Shown piece by piece: positions 8,250 through 16,875 of a stretch of 64,000 nt of DNA. Position numbers and translations under genes: made by a program. The number at the start of each line of letters is the position of its first letter. Position 1 is the first letter of the stretch. The stretch comes from Deltaproteobacteria bacterium (GTDB lineage: Bacteria > Acidobacteriota > Thermoanaerobaculia > Multivoradales > JAHZIX01). The DNA is taken from positions 372,001-436,000 of the forward strand of contig JAHZIX010000029.1 in the NCBI GenBank assembly GCA_022601195.1. Direction: 5' to 3'. Under the pieces are notes generated by a model. It worked only from the letters and a program-made list of their open reading frames with translations, had not been told where the DNA came from and made no database searches.

Positions 8250-8954
8250 ATGAGTGATTCCGGCCAAGCTCTGATTCATCTGGAAGGCGTCAAGAAAGTC
8301 TTCCTGACCGACGAAGTGGAGACTCACGCCCTTTCCGGGCTCCACATGGACATCGAGAAGGGGGAATACGTTTCGATTTCCGGCCCCTCGGGTTGCGGAA
8401 AGTCGACGCTGTTGTCGATTCTCGGGCTTTTGGATACCCCGTCTGATGGTACCTACATCCTCAACGGAAATTCCGTTGCCAACATTTCTCTGGCTGAGCG
8501 GGCACGTATCCGCAATCGGGAAATCGGTTTTATCTTCCAGGCTTTCAATCTCATTGGTGATCTGACGGTCTATGAGAATGTGGAACTTCCCTTGACCTAC
8601 CGTGGGATGCCGTCCGGTGAGCGGAAAAAGAGAGTTCAAGCAGCTTTGGAGCGGGTGGGTATGGCCCATCGCATGAAGCACTATCCTTCTCAACTCTCCG
8701 GTGGTCAGCAGCAGCGGGTCGCGGTGGCTCGAGCGGTGGTGGGAGATCCTTCCATTCTGCTCGCCGATGAGCCGACCGGTAACTTGGACTCCACCAATGG
8801 TGAGGCGGTCATGGATCTCCTCAAAGAGCTCCACGATGCGGGTTCCACCATTTGTATGGTGACTCATGACCAGCGCTACGCTAGCTATGCCAGCCGAACG
8901 GTCAACCTCTTCGACGGTCGCATCGTCGACGAAGGCACTGCGGAGGTAGCCTGA
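8250..8954 (+). CDS. ABC transporter ATPase, LolD/MacB type
   Basis: 234 aa. ATG at 8250 is preferred over upstream in-frame starts because GAGAGGAG sits at 8236-8243 and the family homology begins at this Met. Walker A GPSGCGKST (residues 45-53), Q-loop FIFQAFNLI, signature LSGGQQQR (about 149), Walker B ILLADEPTGN, D-loop LDST and H-loop VTHD are all intact. LolD/MacB-type ATPases power export or lipoprotein extraction together with an FtsX-like permease. A second ATPase follows 3 nt later. No permease is encoded between the adaptor and the regulator genes, so partner subunits must come from elsewhere. Confidence 0.93.
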   Translation: MSDSGQALIHLEGVKKVFLTDEVETHALSGLHMDIEKGEYVSISGPSGCGKSTLLSILGLLDTPSDGTYILNGNSVANISLAERARIRNREIGFIFQAFNLIGDLTVYENVELPLTYRGMPSGERKKRVQAALERVGMAHRMKHYPSQLSGGQQQRVAVARAVVGDPSILLADEPTGNLDSTNGEAVMDLLKELHDAGSTICMVTHDQRYASYASRTVNLFDGRIVDEGTAEVA

Positions 8955-8957
8955 GGC

Positions 8958-9632
8958 TTGGAACCCCTGATTCGCCTTCGTGACGTCGAACGATTCTTCG
9001 AGACTTCTCATGGCCGGACCTACGTTCTTCGTCGAATCAACTTAGAGATTCGACCTGGGGAGTTCGTGTCGGTCATGGGGCCGTCTGGAGCTGGTAAGTC
9101 GACTTTGCTGCACTTGCTGGGCATGCTGGACAATGCCTGGAAAGGGGAGTACTTCCTCGATGGTCAACCGGTGCACCAGCTGAAGAGAAAGCATCGCAAT
9201 GAGCTGCACAAGCAGTACATTGGTTTTGTCTTCCAGAGTTACCACCTATTGGATGACCTGACCGTCTACGAAAATCTCGACCTCCCTCTGTCCTACAAAG
9301 GCATTCCGCGCAAGGAGCGCCAGGGGTTGGTCTGCGATGCGTTGGATCGATTCCATATCGTTGGCAAACGGGACCTCTACCCGAACCAACTCTCGGGTGG
9401 TCAGCAGCAATTGGTCGCAGTGGCCCGGGCGGTGATCACCGGCCCCCGACTGATCCTCGCTGACGAGCCAACGGGAAACCTGCACACCAGCCAGGGTCGA
9501 GAGATCATGGACTTGTTCAAGATGCTCAACGACGAGGGGACGACCATCCTTCAGGTCACTCATTCAGAGGCCAACGCTGCCTATGGAGACCGCGTGGTCA
9601 ACCTCCTCGATGGCTGGATCGTAGACGATTGA
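8958..9632 (+). CDS. second ABC transporter ATPase, LolD/MacB type
   Basis: 224 aa. TTG start 3 nt after the previous stop, with GGAGG at 8942-8946. Walker A GPSGAGKST, Q-loop FVFQSYHLL, signature LSGGQQQ, Walker B LILADEPTGN and H-loop VTHS are present. It differs from its neighbour in two conserved places: the D-loop reads LHTS instead of LDST, and Leu replaces Arg after the signature (QQQLVAVARA). The NLHTSQG version appears to mark its own subfamily, so the two ATPases are probably not interchangeable and may form a heterodimer. The stop overlaps the response-regulator start as TTGA. Confidence 0.92.
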   Translation: MEPLIRLRDVERFFETSHGRTYVLRRINLEIRPGEFVSVMGPSGAGKSTLLHLLGMLDNAWKGEYFLDGQPVHQLKRKHRNELHKQYIGFVFQSYHLLDDLTVYENLDLPLSYKGIPRKERQGLVCDALDRFHIVGKRDLYPNQLSGGQQQLVAVARAVITGPRLILADEPTGNLHTSQGREIMDLFKMLNDEGTTILQVTHSEANAAYGDRVVNLLDGWIVDD

Positions 9633-10987
9633 GCCAGCCCTGCATCCTGGTCGCTGACGATCAGCAGGATGTCCTCGAAGCCTTGAGGATTCTGCTCAAG
9701 AGTGAAGGTTTCGAGGCTCACTGCGTCTCCTCTCCCAAAGAAATTCTCGAAGCTATCAAGGGGCGTGAGTTCGACGCCCTGTTGATGGATCTGAACTACA
9801 CGCGAGATACCACGTCGGGTCGAGAGGGGCTGGACCTTCTGGATCACCTCAAGGCATTGGACGAGGAATTGCCGGTGGCGGTCATGACGGCTTGGGGCAG
9901 TGTGGAGGTGGCGGTGGAGGCCATGCAACGGGGCGCTGGAGATTTCATCGAGAAGCCCTGGGAAAATCGTCGCCTGTTGTCGGTTTTGCGCACCCAGGTG
10001 GAGCTCGGAAAGGGGCGCCGCCGTCGGCAGATCCTGGAAGAAGAGAATCGTCTTCTACGCCGCCAGAGCCAGCCGGTAATGATCGCCGCTTCCCCGGCCA
10101 TGGAGCCGGTGCGGGAGCTGATCGAGCGAGTTGGGCCAGCGGACGCCAACGTTTTGATCACCGGTCAGAACGGTGCTGGAAAAGGGGTGGTGGCTCGGGC
10201 CCTCCACGCTGCTTCCCGACGCGCTCTCAAGCCCATGGTCTCTGTCAACGCGGGCGCTCTGGCCGAAGGGGTTTTCGAAAGCGAGCTCTTCGGTCACGTC
10301 AAAGGGGCTTTTACCGACGCCAAGCGAGATCGCGTGGGGCGCTTCGACATGGCGGATGGCGGGACTCTTTTTCTTGACGAGATCGCCAATATCAGCCTCG
10401 GCCAACAAGCCAAGCTTCTAAGGGTGCTGGAGACCGGGGAGTTCGAGCGCATTGGCTCGTCCCGGACCCGCAAGGTAGATGTGCGGATCATCTCGGCCAC
10501 CAACGCGGATCTGAAGAAAGAGGTCGAAGAAGGGCGCTTTCGCCAGGATCTTCTCTATCGTCTCAACACGATAGCCATTCCTTTGCCCCGGTTGTCTGCC
10601 CGGGGGGACGATATTCTCCTTCTCGCTAGCCATTTTCTCGAACGCCACGGAGCCCGCTACGGCAAGGAGCTGGACGGCTTCGACGCGGTGGCTCAGCAGG
10701 CGCTGTTGTCCCATGATTGGCCGGGCAACGTTCGAGAGTTGGACCACGCCGTAGAAAGGGCAGTGTTGATGTCCGTCGGTGAGGTCGTTCGGGCGGTAGA
10801 TCTCGGCCTCCAAGGAGGAGAGGACGACCGCCTGGCTGAGCTAGAGGAGATGACTCTGGAAGAGGTAGAGGGCTTGTTGGTGAAGAAGGCTTTGCAGCGC
10901 CACAACGGCAATGTGATGCAAGCGGCTGCAGCTCTCGGCCTGTCCCGCAGTGCCCTCTACCGGCGCCTCGAGCGGCACGGTTTATAG
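9629..10987 (+). CDS. sigma-54-dependent response regulator (NtrC family)
   Basis: 452 aa. TTG start overlaps the stop of the upstream ATPase by 4 nt (TTGA), suggesting translational coupling. Domain order: receiver (about 1-120, phospho-acceptor Asp54 in LLMDLNY), AAA+ sigma-54 activator (about 145-370, nucleotide loop GQNGAGKG from residue 179, GAFTDA loop at 226-231 in place of GAFTGA, Walker B TLFLDEI), and a C-terminal Fis-type HTH (MQAAAALGLSRSALYRRL). The GAFTDA variant occurs in this subfamily and should still contact sigma-54. The nearest sigma-54 promoter is the one at 6659 heading this cluster. Confidence 0.95.
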   Translation: MSQPCILVADDQQDVLEALRILLKSEGFEAHCVSSPKEILEAIKGREFDALLMDLNYTRDTTSGREGLDLLDHLKALDEELPVAVMTAWGSVEVAVEAMQRGAGDFIEKPWENRRLLSVLRTQVELGKGRRRRQILEEENRLLRRQSQPVMIAASPAMEPVRELIERVGPADANVLITGQNGAGKGVVARALHAASRRALKPMVSVNAGALAEGVFESELFGHVKGAFTDAKRDRVGRFDMADGGTLFLDEIANISLGQQAKLLRVLETGEFERIGSSRTRKVDVRIISATNADLKKEVEEGRFRQDLLYRLNTIAIPLPRLSARGDDILLLASHFLERHGARYGKELDGFDAVAQQALLSHDWPGNVRELDHAVERAVLMSVGEVVRAVDLGLQGGEDDRLAELEEMTLEEVEGLLVKKALQRHNGNVMQAAAALGLSRSALYRRLERHGL

Positions 10988-11054
10988 ATAGAGTCTCGGC
11001 CCTTTTTGTCCTAGGCAGGATCGTCTCCGAACCAAGAAACGAGGGCACCCACCT

Positions 11055-12371
11055 ATGAGTCGCCGGTTGCGCCACGAGCAGCGGGTTTTCTTGTTTGCGC
11101 TGCTCGCAGGGCTGCCGGCGGTGATCGTCTCACTGGTGCTGCTTTGGGTGGGAGATTTTGCCCCCCGGACCCGATGGACCCTGGCCCTCTTCATCGGGCT
11201 TTCCTGGTGGGGCTTTAGCGTCGCAGCTCGCCATGGGGTGGTCTACCCTTTGCAAACTCTGGCGAATCTCCTGGAAGCTCTTCGGGAAGGGGACTACTCC
11301 CTGCGGGGTCGCCACTCTCACTCTGACGACGCCTTCGGCCAGGTCGTTCACGAGGTCAACACTCTCAGCTCGACATTGCACCAGCAGCGTTTGGACGCCG
11401 TCGGGGCAACTGCCCTTCTGGCGACAGTCATCGAGGAAATCGATATCGCTGTTTTCGCCTTCGATAGTGAAGAGCGCTTGCGCTTGGTGAACCGAGCTGG
11501 AGAGAGAATACTCGCACGGCCCTCCGAACAACTGGCCGACCGCGGGGCCCGGGAGTTGGGTTTTGCGGAGTGGTTAGAGGGGGACTCTCACCGCCTGGTG
11601 GAAAAGGCCTTTCCGGGTGGCGTGGGTCGCTGGGACGTGCGCCGCACGACCTTCCGATTGGAGGGGCGACCCCACAAAATGCTGGTGATTACCGATTTGA
11701 GTGTCGCTCTGCGTCGCGAGGAGCGCCAAGCTTGGCGTCGCCTGATTCGGGTTCTCGGTCACGAGCTAAACAACTCCTTGACCCCGATTCGGTCTCTCGC
11801 CGACACCCTTCAAACTCTGTTGGCCAGGGAGCCCCGACCGGAAGATTGGGAAGAAGATTTGGACCGGGGCCTTCAGCTCATTGGGGCTCGTTCCAAGTCT
11901 CTGTCTCGCTTCATTGGAGCTTATGCGCGGCTAGCTCGATTGCCGGAGCCCTCGAAGCAGCCCATGGCCGCGGGGCAGTGGATTCGCCGCATCGCCCGCT
12001 TGGAGACTCGCATCGAGGTCGAAGTGGAGGCCGGCCCGGCACTGACCCTCGAAGCAGACCCCGATCAGCTGGAGCAGCTCCTCATCAACCTGGTCCGCAA
12101 TGCCGCCGATGCCGTGGGGGAAACCGGCGGTGGAGTGCGGGTGAGGTGGGAACGGAAGGGGGACTTCTTGGAAGTCGTTGTGGAAGACGACGGCCCCGGC
12201 CTGGCGAGCAAGGACAACCTCTTCGTGCCCTTCTTCACCACCAAGCCCGGGGGTACCGGCATCGGCCTCGCTCTATCTCAGCAAATTGCTGAAGCCCACG
12301 GTGGAGTCCTCACCCTCGACAACCGCGCCGAAGCCTCCGGTTGTGAGGCTCGGCTGCGGCTGCCGCTGTAG
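11055..12371 (+). CDS. sensor histidine kinase (NtrY/NtrB-like)
   Basis: 438 aa. Two TM helices (about residues 11-34 and 40-58) with almost no periplasmic loop between them, so sensing is probably in the membrane or cytoplasm. A HAMP-like linker (VYPLQTLANLLEALREGDYSL) follows, then a PAS region (about 110-210), the H-box with His236 in GHELNNSLTPI, N-box NLVRNAADAV, G1 EDDGPGL, F-box PFFTTK and G2 GTGIGLALSQ. It lies 67 nt after the sigma-54 regulator, its obvious partner. The lack of a large periplasmic domain fits an envelope-stress sensor, but the ligand is unknown. Confidence 0.93.
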   Translation: MSRRLRHEQRVFLFALLAGLPAVIVSLVLLWVGDFAPRTRWTLALFIGLSWWGFSVAARHGVVYPLQTLANLLEALREGDYSLRGRHSHSDDAFGQVVHEVNTLSSTLHQQRLDAVGATALLATVIEEIDIAVFAFDSEERLRLVNRAGERILARPSEQLADRGARELGFAEWLEGDSHRLVEKAFPGGVGRWDVRRTTFRLEGRPHKMLVITDLSVALRREERQAWRRLIRVLGHELNNSLTPIRSLADTLQTLLAREPRPEDWEEDLDRGLQLIGARSKSLSRFIGAYARLARLPEPSKQPMAAGQWIRRIARLETRIEVEVEAGPALTLEADPDQLEQLLINLVRNAADAVGETGGGVRVRWERKGDFLEVVVEDDGPGLASKDNLFVPFFTTKPGGTGIGLALSQQIAEAHGGVLTLDNRAEASGCEARLRLPL

Positions 12372-12403
12372 GGCCGTAGGGTAAGAACCTATCTCCTGGG
12401 GTC

Positions 12404-14398
12404 TCAATCGATCGAGAAGCTCAGGAGCTCCACGGGAACCAGTACGCAACCCGATGTGGTGGTCATATTGGGCAGACCCGGGGAATTGCAACGGCCAGCG
12501 AAATCGACATTGTTCTGGTCCGTGTCAACGCCGTCGGCGATCCGGGAAATGCTGAAGAAGTCGTTGCCGGGGGCGTCGGTCAGCCCTGTGCCGGAACCCT
12601 CCGTATAAGGGGCGCCGGTGTCCCCTTCATAGCTCAGCGTATCGACGATGCTGCCCATCAAGGTGAGGGCTACCGCGTCGGGCCCGCCGTTTTGTATCAA
12701 GTTGGTATCCGGGGTCGTGTCCAGGTCGCAGCCGGGGACCATTGCCGCATCACCACAAACGACATAGTAATCGCCGGCAGCGAGAGAGACGTCTGGGAGA
12801 TCGATGGTGGCGTAGACCGCGGCACCTCCTCCCGTGCCATTGACCAGCTCGAGAGAGTAGGGGTCGAGATTGATGGGGGAGGACGAAGGGTTGTAGATCT
12901 CGATGAACTCTTCTTCATCGGTCCCCGACTGGTCGTAGTCGACCTCGTTGATGACCAGATCCGCTGGCGGGCCTAGAGAAATGATGGCCTCGACGTCGCC
13001 GGCGCCGAAATCCAGGTCGACTTCCACCAGAATGCGCCCATCTTCCGCCAAGGAGAGTCCCGGTCCGATCCCTGAGGAAGCGTTGAAATCCGTGACGGTG
13101 GCATCGGCCGTTCCGTTGCCGTCGACGTCTACCATGTCACCGGTGCTCAGAAGCGGGGTGGAAGTGCCGGACAGATCCGAGGCGTCGGAGGCGAAAAAGA
13201 GGATTTCCGTCCCACCGGAAACTCCCCATAGGTGCAAGGCCTGTTGCAGGTTATTAAGGCTGACTGCTCGCACAGAGGCTGCGCTGGTCAAAGTGACTCC
13301 CCCAACCGTGTCCCCTTCCCGCAGGGCGATAGCGCCGTTGTAGGCGATGAACTCGTCACTGCTGGTGGCACCATCGGTGTCTCCGGAGAACAGATAGTTG
13401 CCGGCGTTGTTGATGGAGAGCGTGTCGAAGTTATCCCAGTTGTCGCCGTCTCCTGAAGGGTCGGTCTCGCGGGCCACGAAGGCACCATCCACGTAGACGT
13501 GACCATCGTCGGTAGTGGAGCCGGTGTCCATGAGGAGCACCTGAATGTGGTGACTGGCGTCGTCGGAGAGGTGATAGTCGAAGTCGAGACCGGAGGGTCG
13601 GTCGATGGCCAGGCCGCCGATCATGTCATCCGAGCGCAGCACCACGGCGATAGTGCCGGGAGTCGAGTCGGACGAGGTGTAAAGTATGCGGCCTTCGGTG
13701 CCTGTACCGCCGGTTTCGTTGAAACCGGAAATCCAATAGGACTGGCCCCCTGGAAGCATCGTGGGTCGGCTGTGAAAGGTGGAGTTGGTGCCCGCAGGGA
13801 AGCCGGGAGCTTGCGTGTCCTCCGAGAGCAAAAGGCCGTTGTGGGTCCATACCGAATCGGAGCCGTCAACCGAGGGGCTATAAATGAACTCGCCGTTGTT
13901 GCCCACACCCATGGTGCCTTCGGCGCCGGACAGGGTCACTCCAACGGCGCTGCTGTTGAGCCAAGCGATGGAGGTGTCGAACCACACGAAGGCGTCATTG
14001 GAGCCGCCGTTGTCTACGTTGCCGGTGAAGCCGACTTCACCATCTCCATTGGAAAATGGCGCATTCAGGGAGGTCACGGCGTTGCCGCCGCCGCCGGTGG
14101 GGGTGTCGCCCTCCTGTACGATCACGGTCACTGGAGTTGGCCCCCCGAGGACTGCACTGGCCTGGCGGCTCAATCGGGCTCGAGAACCTCGCTGGGAGGG
14201 AGCAGAGGCTGCGTCGTCATCCGGGTCCGGAGCCTCGATTCCTGCAGCCTCGAGGGCTGCTGCTTGTGGGATCGGGCCAGGGGCTTTGGCGCTGGTTTCT
14301 GAGGCGACGTCTTCAAGGGCACTTGCGACGGAGGCCGCCAGGGCCAGTCCCCCTAGGGCTATAGCGAAGGTCAACAGAGTGAAGGGGGAACGCATCAT
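12404..14398 (-). CDS. secreted protein with NxxGxxAF-type repeats and lamin-tail domain
   Basis: 664 aa, acidic, with an N-terminal signal peptide (FTLLTFAIALGGLALAASVASA). GGAG precedes overlapping start codons, so the first residue may be either Met. Residues about 60-470 contain repeated units such as GDGEVGFTGNVDNGGSNDAF and NNAGNYLFSGDTD, like the tandem-repeat proteins with the NxxGxxAF pattern (DUF7453-like). Residues about 480-640 form a lamin-tail domain: LVINEVDYDQSGTDEEEFIE and IYNPSSSPINLDPYSLEL. The protein ends in VPVELLSFSID, a tail common on exported repeat proteins. It is probably a surface or extracellular protein. It is convergent with the kinase gene, 32 nt apart. Confidence 0.88.
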   Translation of the reverse strand: MMRSPFTLLTFAIALGGLALAASVASALEDVASETSAKAPGPIPQAAALEAAGIEAPDPDDDAASAPSQRGSRARLSRQASAVLGGPTPVTVIVQEGDTPTGGGGNAVTSLNAPFSNGDGEVGFTGNVDNGGSNDAFVWFDTSIAWLNSSAVGVTLSGAEGTMGVGNNGEFIYSPSVDGSDSVWTHNGLLLSEDTQAPGFPAGTNSTFHSRPTMLPGGQSYWISGFNETGGTGTEGRILYTSSDSTPGTIAVVLRSDDMIGGLAIDRPSGLDFDYHLSDDASHHIQVLLMDTGSTTDDGHVYVDGAFVARETDPSGDGDNWDNFDTLSINNAGNYLFSGDTDGATSSDEFIAYNGAIALREGDTVGGVTLTSAASVRAVSLNNLQQALHLWGVSGGTEILFFASDASDLSGTSTPLLSTGDMVDVDGNGTADATVTDFNASSGIGPGLSLAEDGRILVEVDLDFGAGDVEAIISLGPPADLVINEVDYDQSGTDEEEFIEIYNPSSSPINLDPYSLELVNGTGGGAAVYATIDLPDVSLAAGDYYVVCGDAAMVPGCDLDTTPDTNLIQNGGPDAVALTLMGSIVDTLSYEGDTGAPYTEGSGTGLTDAPGNDFFSISRIADGVDTDQNNVDFAGRCNSPGLPNMTTTSGCVLVPVELLSFSID

Positions 14399-14546
14399 GA
14401 TCGATTCTCCTCAATTGGGTCCATCCGATTCGAGTTCTGGAGCAAGTCGGCGGCGCAAGAGCCTTGCTTCGAAGACGGAGGTTCCAGAGCCTTTTGCGAT
14501 GCGGAAGGTCTCTGGGAATACTCTCTCCTACTTTGGTCGGTTGATT

Positions 14547-14600
14547 CTATCTCAGTATATTGGCCTATCTCAGCAAGCTGATCTATCTCCGCAGGCCGGG
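14547..14600. repeat. three imperfect 18-bp tandem repeats
   Basis: Units at 14547-14564, 14565-14582 and 14583-14600 each begin CTATCTC or CTATCTCc and share the 18-bp period, then diverge. They lie in the 300-nt region between the divergent lamin-tail and aminotransferase genes, about 100 nt before the latter. They could be a cis-regulatory array or a decaying tandem duplication. Nothing else is recognisable in this gap. Confidence 0.5.
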
Positions 14601-14697
14601 CTCAGCCCTTAGGTGTTTCAACCACTCCCGGTCGCTGACTCCACGAGCTAGCCTTTCGGTCCCAGCGTACTTCAGCCTTCTGGGGGACAATAGGCTC

Positions 14698-15819
14698 ATG
14701 AAACTCAGAGAATTCGAACTCGAACGCTACTTTGCGCGCTGGGAGTTCGTCGCCCCACACCTGCTCTGTTCCTCCGACGCCGAGGCCCTTTCCCTGCAGG
14801 AGCTGGTCGCCATGGCGGATGAGGAGGCCCTGGATCTATGGCAGGAGCTCGCCTTGGGCTATACCGAGTCGGCGGGCCATCCGCTTCTGCGGGCAGAGAT
14901 CGCCAACCTCTACGACAAGCTGGAGCCAGAGGACATCTTGACCTTATCCGGCGCGGAGGAAGGCATTTTCCTTTTCGCCCATGCCCTCTTTTCTACCGGT
15001 GGCCACGCGGTGGTGGTCACCCCGGCCTATCAAAGCCTCTACGAGGTGGTTCTTTCCACCGGCGCTGAAGTGACTCGAGTGCCTCTCGAGGCCCAAGCTG
15101 GTTGGCGTTTGGACCTGGACGCCGTCGCAGCAGCGCTGAGGCCGGATACCCGAGCGATCGTCGTCAACTATCCCCATAGCCCCACGGGAGCCTTGCTGCC
15201 GGTCAAGGATTATCAGCGGTTGGTGGATTTAGCTCGGGAGGCCGACGCCTATCTTTTTTCCGATGAGGTCTACCGCTTTCTGGAGTTTGATGAAGCGGTG
15301 CGCCTGCCAGCCGGGGCAGATGCTTACAACAAGGGTGTGAGCCTCGGGGTGCTCTCCAAGGCCTATGGCCTCGCTGGCTTACGGGTGGGGTGGATCGCGA
15401 CTCGAGATCGTGACCTGCTGCGGCGCATCGTGGCCCTCAAGGATTACACCACCATCTGCGGTAGTGCCCCGAGCGAGATCCTCGGTCTCATAGCGCTGCG
15501 TGCTCAGCAGGAAACAGTGGGGCGGGTGCGAGGGATTGTCGAAACCAATATGCCTCATCTCGATGGGCTCTTCGACCGCTGGAGCTCGGTGCTGGAATGG
15601 GTGCGTCCGGAGGGAGGGACGGTGGGTTTTCCTCGCTTGAAGTCGGATCTTCCGGTGGCGGCCTTCGCAGACCAACTGCGGGAGGCCGAGGGGGTCTTAC
15701 TACTTCCAGGGGATCTCTTCGAGCATTTTGGAAACCATTTCCGTCTGGGATTCGGGCGCAGGAACCTGCCCCAGGTTCTGCCGCGCTTGGAGCGATTCCT
15801 CCAGCAGCACTGCGGCTAG
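14698..15819 (+). CDS. PLP-dependent aminotransferase, class I/II
   Basis: 373 aa. ATG at 14698 is chosen because family homology starts there. GGGGG lies at 14682-14686, and GACAAT 6 nt before the ATG could instead be a -10 box of a leaderless transcript. Fold-type I features: LTLSGAEEGIF, NYPHSPTGA, SDEVYRF with Asp189 binding the pyridine N, Lys221 as the Schiff-base lysine in GVLSKAYGLAGLRVGW, and the substrate Arg in FRLGFGR. It makes or breaks an amino acid or related amine. The donor and acceptor cannot be assigned. No pathway partner is adjacent. Confidence 0.9.
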   Translation: MKLREFELERYFARWEFVAPHLLCSSDAEALSLQELVAMADEEALDLWQELALGYTESAGHPLLRAEIANLYDKLEPEDILTLSGAEEGIFLFAHALFSTGGHAVVVTPAYQSLYEVVLSTGAEVTRVPLEAQAGWRLDLDAVAAALRPDTRAIVVNYPHSPTGALLPVKDYQRLVDLAREADAYLFSDEVYRFLEFDEAVRLPAGADAYNKGVSLGVLSKAYGLAGLRVGWIATRDRDLLRRIVALKDYTTICGSAPSEILGLIALRAQQETVGRVRGIVETNMPHLDGLFDRWSSVLEWVRPEGGTVGFPRLKSDLPVAAFADQLREAEGVLLLPGDLFEHFGNHFRLGFGRRNLPQVLPRLERFLQQHCG

Positions 15820-15857
15820 CTACCTCTCCGCTCGCCGTCCCCTCGCTAGTCGTCTTC

Positions 15858-16655
15858 TTACTGGCCGTCTTCTCGTTGGCTGTCCCGGTTCAAGAAAAGG
15901 ACCTCACAGATCCCTGACGGTTGAAAACCGAGGCTTTTGGCGAGGTGTATGGAGATGGGGTTAGCAGCGTTCCAATGGGGCTCGAGGTCGTGATCGAGGC
16001 AGTGCAGGAGAAGTCGGGCCGCCACGGCCTTCGCCAAGCCGCGGCGACGAAACGCGGGATGACAGGAAATGGCGATCTCCAGGTGCCGGCGGCTAATGGT
16101 GTAGGAGCTGGCGACGCTGGCGATGGCCTCTCCCTGCAGAGCACAGAAGCCGATGCCCCTTCGACCGAAGTCTTCTGCGGACTCGAACACTTGAAGGGCA
16201 TGGGGTTCCAGATCGGTGTCGAGGAGGGCTGCCCGGGGGGCGTCTAGGGGAACCGTCTGGAACTCGGAGGGTAGCTGGGCAGCGAGCTGAATCAGCTTTT
16301 GCCTATTGAGATCACGGGCCGAGAAGGCCTGCATCGACCGGTCCGTTAGTCGAGGGCCATGGACGGATCGAATTTTCGACCTCCAGGCTTCCGAATCAGG
16401 AAACAGCAACTCCTTGGGTGCCGGAATCTCGCGCAGCCATCCTTCCACCAAAGGTGAGCTGACGTCCCCAGCGAAGATCGAGTAGCAGCCCAGGTCCAGC
16501 CGGGCTACCCGGGGGCTGTGGGAGTCGTCGGCCAGAGCTCGTCCTAGATTTCCCTCTAGGATGGCGTCGATTACCGCGCGGGCTGTTCGCCGTTCGGCGA
16601 ATAGAGGCTCAAGCTTGGATCGATTTAAGGGCGACACCTCGAAGGAGTCCATCAT
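15858..16655 (-). CDS. GNAT acetyltransferase (ZmaR-like, PF12746 type)
   Basis: 265 aa. The C-terminal half (about 150-250) is a GNAT fold with GIGFCALQGEAIASVASSY, the acetyl-CoA loop HPAFRRRGLAKAVAA and the late motif PHWNAANPISIHLAKSLGF. This is typical of the GNAT family that includes zwittermicin-resistance ZmaR. The N-terminal half is a family-specific extension. Acceptor substrate unknown. There is no SD; TAGAAT lies exactly 6 nt before the first ATG, so the mRNA is probably leaderless. A second in-frame Met follows immediately. It is convergent with the aminotransferase gene and divergent from the propeller/cytochrome gene. Confidence 0.85.
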   Translation of the reverse strand: MMDSFEVSPLNRSKLEPLFAERRTARAVIDAILEGNLGRALADDSHSPRVARLDLGCYSIFAGDVSSPLVEGWLREIPAPKELLFPDSEAWRSKIRSVHGPRLTDRSMQAFSARDLNRQKLIQLAAQLPSEFQTVPLDAPRAALLDTDLEPHALQVFESAEDFGRRGIGFCALQGEAIASVASSYTISRRHLEIAISCHPAFRRRGLAKAVAARLLLHCLDHDLEPHWNAANPISIHLAKSLGFQPSGICEVLFLNRDSQREDGQ

Positions 16656-16661
16656 GGGCTC

Positions 16662-16667
16662 ATTCTA
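16662..16667 (-). promoter_or_regulatory. -10 box of a probable leaderless promoter
   Basis: On the minus strand TAGAAT is followed by 6 nt (GAGCCC) and then the ATG of the acetyltransferase gene. Transcription would begin at or next to the start codon. It overlaps a tandem 16-bp repeat. Confidence 0.6.
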
Positions 16668-16694
16668 TAAGAGCCGGTTTCTATGAGAGCCGGT
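16663..16694. repeat. tandem 16-bp direct repeat over a promoter
   Basis: TTCTATAAGAGCCGGT (16663-16678) is immediately followed by TTCTATGAGAGCCGGT (16679-16694), one mismatch. The first copy contains most of the -10 box of the acetyltransferase gene. A duplicated operator or promoter block is possible. Confidence 0.65.
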
Positions 16695-16875
16695 CGTGGG
16701 GGGCAGCCGTGAAGGGCGGGATCGATTGTGGGTCTTACCGACACCTCGACAGCACCAGCCGAGAAGTTTTTCTGCTGCGCATGAATTCTTATTGCCGCGG
16801 GTTGCAGAGATGACCACGGAACAGGAGACAATGATCTCCGCCGAGTCCGAAACCAGTACCGAGGAGATGGCTACC

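Noticed and set aside
7887..9011. 374-aa open frame on the minus strand
   Set aside because: It lies antisense to the first ABC ATPase and the end of the adaptor gene, whose homology is clear, and its sequence shows no family resemblance.
13499..14302. 267-aa open frame antisense to the lamin-tail gene
   Set aside because: The minus-strand gene has a signal peptide, an SD and a recognisable domain. The plus frame is Gly/Val/Ala shadow sequence from GC-rich codons.
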